A program made the position numbers and the translations under genes. Positions 57,323-64,000 of a DNA stretch of 64,000 nucleotides are shown one piece after another. Where the stretch lies: assembly GCA_019239425.1 (NCBI GenBank), contig JAFAZX010000068.1, positions 1 to 64,000 of the forward strand. The letters are read 5' to 3'. Position 1 is the stretch's first letter. Each line of letters opens with the position of its first letter. The notes under the pieces are model-generated. The model was given only the letters and a program-made list of their open reading frames with translations. It was not told the DNA's origin and did no database searches. Origin of the DNA: Acidobacteriota bacterium. GTDB lineage: Bacteria > Acidobacteriota > Blastocatellia > Pyrinomonadales > Pyrinomonadaceae.

Positions 57323-58852
57323 ATGTCGAGAAGCTTCATTCGCGCGGTCGCCGCGTCGCTCCTGCTCTGCCAGCCCGCGTTCTCGCAGGCGAACAACCCC
57401 GTCCGCGAATACCGACGCGCCAACGAGCACCGCGTCCTGCGCGAGTTCGTCGAACTGCTCTCCATCCCGAACGTCGCTTCGGACTCGGAAGGCATCAGAC
57501 GCAACGCCGCGCGCCTCTCGGAGATGATGCAGGCGCGCGGGCTCAAGCCTCGACTGCTCGAAGCTTCGACGCGAGGCGCGCCGCCCGCCGTCTACGGCGA
57601 GTGGCTACGGCCGGGCGCGACCAGGACGGTCATCTTCTACGCACACTACGACGGCCAGCCGACCGACCCGCGCAAGTGGACGGGCACGCAGCCGTGGGAG
57701 CCGACGCTGCGCACGGCGCCTTTCGAGAAGGGCGGGACGGTACTCCCGATGCCTTCGGAGGGTGAGGCCATCAACCCCGAATGGCGTCTCTACGCCCGCT
57801 CCTCGTCGGACGACAAGGCGGGTGTGATGTCGATCCTGACGGCCTTCGACGCGCTGCGCGCGAAGGACATCCAGCCGACCGTCAACCTCAAGTTCTTCTT
57901 CGAGGGCGAGGAGGAGGCCGGCTCGCCGCACCTCCCCGAGATTCTGTCGAAGTACAGGGAGCTGCTCTCGTCAGACGCCTGGGTCATCTGCGACGGCCCC
58001 GTCCACCAGTCGGGGCGCAGGCAGGTCGTCTTCGGCGTGCGCGGCGACACGAACGTCGAGGTCACCGTCTACGGCCCGAAGCGGCCTCTGCACAGCGGGC
58101 ATTACGGCAACTGGGCGCCGAACCCGGCGATGATTCTGGCGCGCCTGCTCGCCTCGATGAAGGACGAGCGCGGCCGCGTGACGATTAAAGGCTGGTACGA
58201 AGACGTTGCGCCTCTGGGTGAAGCCGAGCGGCGCGCGCTCGCGGACGTCCCGGCCTACGACGAGGAGTTGAAGAAGGAGCTCGGGCTCAACCGTCCGGAA
58301 GGCGCGGGCCGCCCGCTCGTCGAACTCATCAACGAGCCTTCGCTCAACGTCAACGGCCTTTCGAGCGCCGAGACGGGCGCGCTCGCGCGCAACGTCATCC
58401 CCACGACCGCGGTCGCCGCGCTCGACCTCCGCCTCGTCCTCGGCAACGACCACCGGCGCCAGGTCGAACGCCTCCGCGAGCACATCCGCGCCCAGGGCTT
58501 CTACGTCACCGAGCGCGACCCGACCGACGAAGAGAGACTCGCGCACCCGCTCGTCGCTAAACTGAGCGTCTCGCCCGGCGGCTACAACGCCGAGCGCACG
58601 CGGATGGACTTGCCGGTCTCGCGCGCCGTCGTCGCCGCCGTGCAGTCCACCTCGGGCGAAAGAATCGTCCTCATGCCCACGCTCGGCGGCAGCCTCCCGC
58701 TCTCGCTCATCCGCGAGACTTTGGGCGCCCCGACCCTCACCGTCCCCGTCGCCAACTACGACAACAACCAGCACGCCGAGAACGAGAACATCCGCCTCCA
58801 GAACCTCTGGGACGGCATCGAGACCTACGCGGCGCTGATGACGATGAATTGA
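57323..58852 (+). CDS. Exported M20-family dipeptidase/carboxypeptidase
   Basis: 509 residues with a signal peptide (about 1-22, LCQPAFSQ). Metal-site blocks are complete: FYAHYDGQPTDP, LYARSSSDDKAG, FFFEGEEEAGSPH, and later HSGHYGNWAPNP and DNNQHAENENI. The large dimerisation insert makes it a carnosinase/DapE-like family member of typical length. It hydrolyses dipeptides or N-acyl amino acids in the periplasm; two unrelated-looking M20 enzymes occur in this window (this and 36190-37593). Its TGA stop abuts a palindrome that reaches the stop of the next, convergent gene. Confidence 0.9.
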   Translation: MSRSFIRAVAASLLLCQPAFSQANNPVREYRRANEHRVLREFVELLSIPNVASDSEGIRRNAARLSEMMQARGLKPRLLEASTRGAPPAVYGEWLRPGATRTVIFYAHYDGQPTDPRKWTGTQPWEPTLRTAPFEKGGTVLPMPSEGEAINPEWRLYARSSSDDKAGVMSILTAFDALRAKDIQPTVNLKFFFEGEEEAGSPHLPEILSKYRELLSSDAWVICDGPVHQSGRRQVVFGVRGDTNVEVTVYGPKRPLHSGHYGNWAPNPAMILARLLASMKDERGRVTIKGWYEDVAPLGEAERRALADVPAYDEELKKELGLNRPEGAGRPLVELINEPSLNVNGLSSAETGALARNVIPTTAVAALDLRLVLGNDHRRQVERLREHIRAQGFYVTERDPTDEERLAHPLVAKLSVSPGGYNAERTRMDLPVSRAVVAAVQSTSGERIVLMPTLGGSLPLSLIRETLGAPTLTVPVANYDNNQHAENENIRLQNLWDGIETYAALMTMN

Positions 58853-58930
58853 AAACGGGTGTTAGGTTTTGGGTGCTGGGTGCTGGGAAGACAAAACCAG
58901 AACCCAGCACCTAGAACCCAGCACCCGTTT
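58853..58930. repeat. Dispersed palindrome, family B, copy 2, exactly between two stop codons
   Basis: Left arm AAACGGGTGTTAGGTTTTGG and so on, right arm ending CCAGCACCCGTTT; the outer nine bases are perfect complements. It starts directly after the M20 stop (58850-58852), and its last base, 58930, is the first base of the MscS stop (58930-58932). It therefore forms a bidirectional terminator-like hairpin with no spare intergenic DNA. Confidence 0.85.
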
Positions 58931-60024
58931 CATCGCATGTTGTCTTTCGGGAAGCCGACGCGTTCGGATTCGGCGTTGAGGCGTCGGAGCATATGTTGGA
59001 TGAGGCGGGTCTTGACGCGGCCGGCTTCGCGCGGCTCGACGAGGTAGCGCACCGTCGCGTCGATCCAGGTGTTCTGGTTGACGCGGAAGACGACCGAGGG
59101 GTACTCGCGCACCTGTAGCTCGTCCACGGGCGTCTGCGCGAGCAGCTCGCGGTAGGTGCGGATGCGCTCGCGCATCGTCTCGCCGATCTCGGCCTCGGCC
59201 ACCTCGCGCATTACCTCGGCGACGAATTCGAGGTCGCTGTTGTAGGCGACCTGAAACGTGATCTCGTTCCAGATGTACGGGAAGAGCGGCCAGGAGTAGT
59301 TGTAGACGGGGCTCGACAGCACCTGCGAATTGGGAAAGCGGATGACGCGGCCCGAAGGGTGGTCGGTCGAAAGGTAATCCCCGCCGAACTCCCAGAGAGT
59401 AGTGTCCAGATAGCCCACGTCGATCACGTCGCCCGCCGCCTCGCCGATCTTGATGCGGTCGCCGACGCGGTACGGCGCGCGCGCGATGATGTAGACCCAG
59501 CCCAGGAGGCTCGTGAAGGGCGTCTGCACGGCGAGGCCGACGACGAGCGAGAGCACGCCGAAGGAGACGGCCGCCGTGTACCAGTTGGCGAAGAGCACCG
59601 AGACGACGATGAGCACGATGGCCGCGCCAGCGGCGAGCTTCAAGACCCGGTGGAGGTTGTAGCGCGAGACGGCGTCCGAGAGTGGGTCGATGAGGAAGGC
59701 GTCCACGAGCCGCGCCCCCGTCAGCACGAGGAGGACGGCCATCGCGCCCGAGACGGCGCGCAGCACCGGCGGCCGGTAGTCGTCGGCGAAGTCGAAGAAG
59801 TGCAAACGCACCGCGTAGTGCAGCGCGGCGAGCGCGACCAGCCCGAAGAGGTACGTCCCGATCCAGAACTTGTGCCGGCGCCTCTCGCGCGGCGGGCGCT
59901 CGGCCTCCTCCCTCTCGGCCTCCTCCTGCTTGAGCGCCTTGCCGCCCGTCTGTTCTAGCGCGCGCCTCACGTCCTCGTCGTGCGCTTGCAGCCGCTCGGC
60001 CGCGGCCTTCTCCTTCGTCGCCAT
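58930..60024 (-). CDS. MscS-type mechanosensitive channel family protein
   Basis: 364 residues from MATKEKAAAER; the longer frame would include repeat sequence. A charged N-terminal region (about 1-55, many Glu/Lys/Arg) precedes about four membrane helices (FWIGTYLFGLVALAALHY, AVSGAMAVLLVLTGARLV, LAAGAAIVLIVVSVLFANW, and SFGVLSLVVGLAVQTPFTSLLGW, the pore helix). The conserved post-pore beta domain follows (APYRVGDRIKIGEAAGDVIDVGY, RFPNSQVLSSPVYNYS). It opens under membrane tension to release osmolytes. Its stop is contiguous with the family B palindrome. Confidence 0.9.
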   Translation of the reverse strand: MATKEKAAAERLQAHDEDVRRALEQTGGKALKQEEAEREEAERPPRERRRHKFWIGTYLFGLVALAALHYAVRLHFFDFADDYRPPVLRAVSGAMAVLLVLTGARLVDAFLIDPLSDAVSRYNLHRVLKLAAGAAIVLIVVSVLFANWYTAAVSFGVLSLVVGLAVQTPFTSLLGWVYIIARAPYRVGDRIKIGEAAGDVIDVGYLDTTLWEFGGDYLSTDHPSGRVIRFPNSQVLSSPVYNYSWPLFPYIWNEITFQVAYNSDLEFVAEVMREVAEAEIGETMRERIRTYRELLAQTPVDELQVREYPSVVFRVNQNTWIDATVRYLVEPREAGRVKTRLIQHMLRRLNAESERVGFPKDNMR

Positions 60025-60058
60025 TCGTCGCCCTCCGCGAAAGTTCTTCGGGAGATTA

Positions 60059-60132
60059 TTAAACCACAGAGACACAGAGGCACAGCCTAAAGCAATAGCT
60101 CGACAGGCTGTGCCTCTATGTCTCTGTGGTTT
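60059..60132. repeat. Dispersed palindrome, family A, copy 6
   Basis: Left arm TTAAACCACAGAGACACAGA, right arm GCCTCTATGTCTCTGTGGTTT, centre CCTAAAGCAATAGCTCGACA. CTCGACAGGCTGTG is identical to copy 5. It lies between the MscS start and the end of the small helical gene. A short CCTACCTACTGCCCAC string (family D right-arm-like) follows at about 60137-60152. Confidence 0.86.
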
Positions 60133-60162
60133 TCTACTACCTACCTACTGCCCACTTCTCTC

Positions 60163-60585
60163 TCAGTGCGTGCGGTCGTACTCGATGCCCTTCTGCACTT
60201 CGTCGATGGCCTTGTTGACGTGTTCGAGCGCCTTGACGCGGTGGCCGCCCTTGTCTTCGGTCGCGGCTTCGAGGTTCGAGCGCGCGCCCCGCAGCTTGTC
60301 GAGCGCCGCCTCCATGTGCGGCTGGTCGGGCAGGAATGCCTCGTCGTCGTGGCGACGGTCGAAGCGGATGCCGGCGTTGACTTCGGCGAGGGCGGCCTCG
60401 ACGTGTTCGAGCGCGCGGGCGCGGTGGCCGCCCTTGTCGTGGGTCGCGTCGCGCAGTTGCGCGCGGGCGGCCTGCAAGTCCGTGCGCGCGGCCTGCATGC
60501 GCGGCTGGTCGGGCGTGAAGGCGTAGGCGGCGGCCGAGGCGAACAGCAGCGCGGCGACACACAGGGTGCTCTTCGTAATCCTCAT
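60163..60585 (-). CDS. Small exported helical protein made of two tandem repeats
   Basis: 140 residues with a signal peptide (1-22). The mature protein is an internal duplication of about 56 residues: TPDQPRMQAARTDLQAARAQ with DKGGHRARALEHVEAAL, then LPDQPHMEAALDKLRGARSN with DKGGHRVKALEHVNKAI. Each half carries DKGGHR and ends in a GIxxDRxH pattern. The repeated Asp/His residues could bind a metal, by inference. Both halves are helical, suggesting a four-helix bundle. No named family is asserted. Confidence 0.75.
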   Translation of the reverse strand: MRITKSTLCVAALLFASAAAYAFTPDQPRMQAARTDLQAARAQLRDATHDKGGHRARALEHVEAALAEVNAGIRFDRRHDDEAFLPDQPHMEAALDKLRGARSNLEAATEDKGGHRVKALEHVNKAIDEVQKGIEYDRTH

Positions 60586-60694
60586 GACAGGGTTCTCTCC
60601 TCACTCTCCTTATTCGGTCTGAAGGGGAAAGCGCGCGAGGGTGTCGGGCATAAAGACGCGGGGGCGAGGCCCGCGGTCTTAAAATTTTCAAGGG

Positions 60695-61159
60695 CTACCA
60701 GATTGAAGGGATCGAAGACTCGTCAACTTCGAGCGCGTCGCCGTCGGGGAGGATGTGGATGAGGCGCGCGCCGCGGGCGCGCAGGGGGGGGCCGAGCAGG
60801 CCGACGCGGTGGCAGTTGGCGCGCGGCTCTTTGTGTGAGGTGAGGGGCCTCGACTCGGAGCACATCAGCACGACGCGCGAGTCGGCGGCCAGCTCCATGA
60901 TGCGCTCCAGCCCGCGGTTCAGCTCCTCGGGCGGCGCGACGACCTTGCCGCCGCACTCGGGCAGCCACTCGTAGCCCAGCCCCGCCTGCTTCAGACTCGC
61001 CGCCAAGACCTGCCCGTTGAACTGCGGCCAGCGCGAGCGCGCGGCGCTGCGCACGTCGCACAGCAGCTCGATCTCGTACTGCCGGAGCAGCGCGAGGAAG
61101 TCCGCCCACGAGTGGCGGCCGTGGCCGATGGTGTAGATGACAGTCGCCGGGTTCGACAT
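60695..61159 (-). CDS. DUF488-family protein
   Basis: 154 residues. The conserved family signature is seen as IYTIGHGRHSWADFLALL, CDVRSAARSRWPQFNG, EWLPECGGK and VVLMCSESRP, then an RANCHR motif. DUF488 proteins are small cytoplasmic proteins of unknown function, sometimes found beside nucleic-acid enzymes. The start lies one base after the stop of the large helical gene (61161), giving tight coupling. Conserved Cys and His residues suggest chemistry, but none is proven. Confidence 0.9.
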   Translation of the reverse strand: MSNPATVIYTIGHGRHSWADFLALLRQYEIELLCDVRSAARSRWPQFNGQVLAASLKQAGLGYEWLPECGGKVVAPPEELNRGLERIMELAADSRVVLMCSESRPLTSHKEPRANCHRVGLLGPPLRARGARLIHILPDGDALEVDESSIPSIW

Positions 61160-61160
61160 C

Positions 61161-63014
61161 TCACTTCCCCTTCTTCAACAGCGCGGCGCGGGCGACGGCG
61201 ACGACCGCCGCGGTGCGCGCGGCCTCGCCGCCGAAGCTCTGTGCGAGCTGGACGGCGCGTTCCCAGTTGTCGGCGGCGAGCGCCGCGAGCACTCCGGGGA
61301 GGTCGGACTCCTCCACCTCGAAGTCGGTCATCGAGGCCGAGTGCTTCGTGCGGAACTGCAAAATCATTTTCCCGTCCTCGCCCGTGAAGTCGGGCGCGGA
61401 GTTGGCGGCGCGCGCGGCCTCCGAGATGATATCCCACGCGCGCGGCCGGTCGAGCTTCTCGTAGCGCGTGGCGACGGCCACGAGCGCGCGTGCGCGGTCG
61501 GGGTCATTGTTGTCGATGCGGCGCGCCTCGTCCGCCGCCTCTTCCAGGAGCGAGACGGCGCGAGCGCGGTCGGTCTTGCCGAGTATCTCCGCGGCGCGCT
61601 CGAAGGCCCAGGCGCGCTGGAACGGCGTGAGGTCGCCTTTGCGCGCGCGGGCCAGGGCCGGCTCGGCCTCCTTCCGGTTGAGCGCGGTCTGGACGAAGGA
61701 GAAGTCTATGAAGCCGCGCACGCGCCGCGCGAGTTCGGAGTCGTTGATCTTGTCGAGCAGCTCGTCGGCGCGCGCGTCGTTGGCCCACGCGGCGCGGACG
61801 GCCGTCGAGGCGTAGATGCCGTCGCGCGCGTCCACCCCCTGCGCGCGCTCGGCGCCGTCGAGCGCCTCCTGCACGAAGTCGCGCTCGGGCGCGGCCTCTT
61901 CGCGCCGCGGGCGGAAGGCGTAGTCGCCCGCCGCCTCGTTCGCGCGGACGCTCTCGGGCACGTCGGCCGCGAGCAGGGCGGCGCGCGCGTTGAGCGGCGC
62001 GGTCAGGTCGGGCGCGTACTGCTCGAAGAAGGGGAGCAGGCGGCGGATGATGACGTAGGTGCCCGTGCGCCCCGAGGAGGTGCGCTCGTAGTCTTCGAGC
62101 GTCTGCGGCCGGAGCAGGACGCGCGCCGCCGCGCGCAGCACGTTGGCGCGCAGCTCCGCCGACACCTGCGGGGGCGTCGCCGCGTCGCCACGCAGAGTGC
62201 CCGTGCCGGTGGCGCCGCCGCGCGAGACGTTGAAGAAGGTGTAGGGCGTGAAGAGGTACGACATGAAGGCGGAGACGGCGTTGGCGTCCGCCGAGGGGTC
62301 TGCTTCGACGCGCGCGACGAGCGCGGCATAGAGGCGGTCGGCCGTCGCCGAGTCCTTCTCGCGCAGCGTCGAGAGGAACCCGACGGTCTGCGAGTTGGCG
62401 CGGACGAGCGCCGGCTCGGCGAACTGTAAGGCGTGCTCCGTGTCGCCCTCTTCGAGCAGTTGGCTCGCAAGGCCGAGCCGCTGCGCGGTGTCCGCGCCCG
62501 GCCTCGGCTTCGCGTCCGCGGCCTCGTCCGCTTTGGCCTTCGTGAGCTGCGCCAGCAGCTCCTCGCCGAGCGCGCGCTCGCGCCGCGCCGCGAGCCGCAG
62601 GACTTCTTTGCGCAGGTTGGGCGGCGTCGAAGACATGGCGGGGCCGCCGCGCTTGAGCTGCGCGTTCATGTCCTCGTCCATCTTGCGCTGCGCCTCGCGG
62701 TCGGCCGAGTCGGCCGCCTCCCACGCGCGCCGGAAGAGCTGCCGCGCCTTCTCCACGTCCGTCTCCCACAGGGCGTCCGCCGCGCGCGCCTGCGCCCGCG
62801 CGCGCAGAGTCTCGTCGCGGAAGCCGGCCGCCTCGTCCGCCAGAGAAGTGAGCAAGGCCACTGCCTGCGCGCGCCTCTGCGCCGCGAGCGGGTCGGCCTC
62901 GGCCGCCGCCGCGGGTTTGGTCTTAGGCCGGCCCTCGCGCTTCGTCTGCGCGGGGGCGTGCGCGAAGAGCGTGAGAAGCAGGAGGAACGTTGCGAGGGTT
63001 TTGGTGTGAGTCAT
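61161..63014 (-). CDS. Large exported helical-repeat protein
   Basis: 617 residues from MTHTKTLATFLLLLTLF, chosen because this begins a normal signal peptide; the frame extends 14 more codons through a tandem duplication of the same DNA. The mature protein is almost entirely helical with Ala/Arg/Glu repeats (ARAADALWETDVEKARQLFRRAWEAA; AFERAAEILGKTDRARAVSLLEEAADEARRI; RARALVAVATRYEKLDRPRAWDII). The pattern is TPR-like but not a clear match. It is coupled to DUF488 (one-base gap). Its function may be protein binding in the envelope; unassigned. Confidence 0.7.
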   Translation of the reverse strand: MTHTKTLATFLLLLTLFAHAPAQTKREGRPKTKPAAAAEADPLAAQRRAQAVALLTSLADEAAGFRDETLRARAQARAADALWETDVEKARQLFRRAWEAADSADREAQRKMDEDMNAQLKRGGPAMSSTPPNLRKEVLRLAARRERALGEELLAQLTKAKADEAADAKPRPGADTAQRLGLASQLLEEGDTEHALQFAEPALVRANSQTVGFLSTLREKDSATADRLYAALVARVEADPSADANAVSAFMSYLFTPYTFFNVSRGGATGTGTLRGDAATPPQVSAELRANVLRAAARVLLRPQTLEDYERTSSGRTGTYVIIRRLLPFFEQYAPDLTAPLNARAALLAADVPESVRANEAAGDYAFRPRREEAAPERDFVQEALDGAERAQGVDARDGIYASTAVRAAWANDARADELLDKINDSELARRVRGFIDFSFVQTALNRKEAEPALARARKGDLTPFQRAWAFERAAEILGKTDRARAVSLLEEAADEARRIDNNDPDRARALVAVATRYEKLDRPRAWDIISEAARAANSAPDFTGEDGKMILQFRTKHSASMTDFEVEESDLPGVLAALAADNWERAVQLAQSFGGEAARTAAVVAVARAALLKKGK

Positions 63015-63055
63015 AGAGAGTGTTGCGAAGGTCTGGGTGCGAGTCATAGAACGCA
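62990..63055 (-). repeat. 33-bp tandem duplication at a translation start
   Basis: GTTGCGAGGGTTTTGGTGTG and so on (62990-63022) and GTTGCGAAGGTCTGGGTGCG and so on (63023-63055) are similar tandem units, each with a GAGTCAT that encodes an ATG on the minus strand. They give two alternative ATG starts 33 bp apart. Confidence 0.75.
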
Positions 63056-63074
63056 ATCACGCCGCGCCGCGGGT

Positions 63075-64000
63075 TCATTTAAGGAGGGGCGCGACGGGGC
63101 CGTCCGTCTTGAGCACGTCTTTCAAGTCCGCGTAGGGGAGGACGACGGACGGGGCGCCCGCGGCGTATGCGCCGAGTTGATAGTAGTCGAAGGTGACGGC
63201 GAGGCCGCGCGGCGTGAGCGTCCAGTTCTGGTAGTTGTCGGCCTCCGGCTTCGCGCCGTCCGCGATGCCCGCGTCGTCGAGGTAGGGCTGGCCGCCGCCG
63301 CCGGGGTATTCGGCCGAGTCCCTGTTCCAGCGGCGCACCTGTCTGACGGCGACCTCGGAGACTTTAGTCAAGTAGTTCGAGCCGGGGCGGAAGAGGTCTG
63401 CGAGCGAAAGCTCGCGGCCCGCCTTCACGTCGTAGTTGATGACGTGGAAGGCGTGCGAGGGGTGCGCCGCGCCGTGCTCGTAGTAGTCGATGGGGAACTC
63501 GACGCTGACGAGCGAGTCGTTCAGGAGGCGCACTGTGTATCTGATGGTGAGCGAGTCCTCCGAAGCCTCGGGCATGGTCTCCTTCTCGCCCTTCTCCGGC
63601 CCCGCGTCCTTCTTGAAGTCCGCGACCTCTTTGGTCACGAAGGCCTGGGCCAGGCGGTTGAACCCTTCGACGCCCTCGACCTGCGGGTACTCGACGTTGA
63701 CCGAGTAGCCGTGCTTCCTGCCGCCTTCGTCGAGCCTCTTCGTCGTGACGACGTGGGCGCCCGCCTGCCAACGCTGCTCGACGAAGTAGAAGAACTGTGT
63801 CGTGTCGCTGCCGCCGCCCGGCTTCGCCCAGTCGCCGGAGATGGACGCCTCGGGCTCGTAGTCCTTCTCGTCCCACCAGCCCTTGAACGCGCCCGTCTGC
63901 TTCGCGCCGTCGAACTCTTCGAGCGTGAAGTTGCCCTTCGCGTCCACGGAACCCTTGAGCGTCAACTCGCCGCCGCGCCCGTCGTAAGAGTATGCGCCCG
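63075..64000 (-). CDS. DUF3298/RsiV-like envelope protein (5' truncated by window edge)
   Basis: The frame is open to the right-hand edge, so the N-terminus and any signal peptide lie outside. The C-terminal 200 residues show the DUF3298/PdaC-like module: VEGFNRLAQAFVTKEVADFKK, TIRYTVRLLNDSLVSVEFPIDYYEHGAAHPSHAFHVINYDVKAGREL, ADLFRPGSNYL, and YYQLGAYAAGAPSVVLPYADL near the end. Related domains occur in anti-sigma factor RsiV and in peptidoglycan-binding proteins. The upstream beta-rich part (GGELTLKGSVDAKGNFTLEEFDG) is a separate, unassigned module. Confidence 0.85.
   Translation of the reverse strand, partial: GAYSYDGRGGELTLKGSVDAKGNFTLEEFDGAKQTGAFKGWWDEKDYEPEASISGDWAKPGGGSDTTQFFYFVEQRWQAGAHVVTTKRLDEGGRKHGYSVNVEYPQVEGVEGFNRLAQAFVTKEVADFKKDAGPEKGEKETMPEASEDSLTIRYTVRLLNDSLVSVEFPIDYYEHGAAHPSHAFHVINYDVKAGRELSLADLFRPGSNYLTKVSEVAVRQVRRWNRDSAEYPGGGGQPYLDDAGIADGAKPEADNYQNWTLTPRGLAVTFDYYQLGAYAAGAPSVVLPYADLKDVLKTDGPVAPLLK

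Noticed and set aside
9565-60132. The repeated palindromes as a CRISPR array
   Set aside because: Copies are kilobases apart, there are no spacers of regular length and no cas genes.

Overview
The window is a G+C-rich bacterial chromosome segment, densely packed and almost free of RNA genes. Several families point to Acidobacteriota, probably near Blastocatellia/Pyrinomonadales. These are a VWFA-related protein of the type described from acidobacteria, an Oar-like TonB receptor with an N-terminal carboxypeptidase-regulatory domain, a large MBG/PxKF secreted protein, paired M16 peptidases, and many signal-peptide-bearing hypotheticals. The placement is inferred from family content; no marker gene is present.

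Layout. 1-9.7 kb: the end of an RNase-type gene, a 2,050-residue repeat-rich surface protein, a small secreted protein, and a cupin/toroid-like pair. 9.7-14.5 kb: a TonB-dependent receptor and a ROK regulator with a putative operator. 14.7-17.7 kb: a house-cleaning NTPase, thymidine kinase and small secreted proteins, one with a CxxCH haem motif. 17.8-21.3 kb: a leftward cluster of YgfZ, a Bcp-type peroxiredoxin, an Fe-S uracil-DNA glycosylase and an epimerase-like protein. 21.6-27 kb: an EXORDIUM-like protein, a PDZ protein, a methyltransferase and a GT39-type membrane glycosyltransferase. 27.1-30.4 kb: a 1,071-residue ROCO protein (LRR-Roc-COR) whose LRR part differs sharply in base composition from the rest. 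30.5-35 kb: an SDR, a VWFA protein, an orphan ModA and a cysteine-less molybdopterin-fold protein. 35-44.3 kb: an MBL hydrolase, an M20 peptidase and a five-gene leftward fatty-acid beta-oxidation operon (fadN-like, DinB, YbaK, thiolase, acyl-CoA dehydrogenase) headed by a FadR-type palindrome over its promoter. 44.4-48.6 kb: a lower-G+C block with a membrane-anchored NACHT STAND NTPase carrying an FGE/SUMF1-like domain, divergent from a secreted LRR protein. 48.7-64 kb: an S74 tail-fibre-like protein, two M16 peptidases, a flavin reductase, an MFS transporter, an M20 peptidase, an MscS channel, DUF488, a large helical secreted protein and a DUF3298 protein cut by the window end.

The most unusual global feature is the intergenic space. 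At least seven sequence families of long imperfect or perfect palindromes fill gaps between genes. One family (CACAGAG iterations) has six copies. Some sit exactly stop-to-stop between convergent genes, one supplies a start codon and one a stop codon, and one forms a 30-bp perfect hairpin just upstream of an ATG.

The best candidates for a new immune or sensing system are the NACHT/FGE-like protein with its low-G+C neighbourhood and the composite ROCO protein. No CRISPR array, prophage, transposase, rRNA or convincing tRNA was seen.
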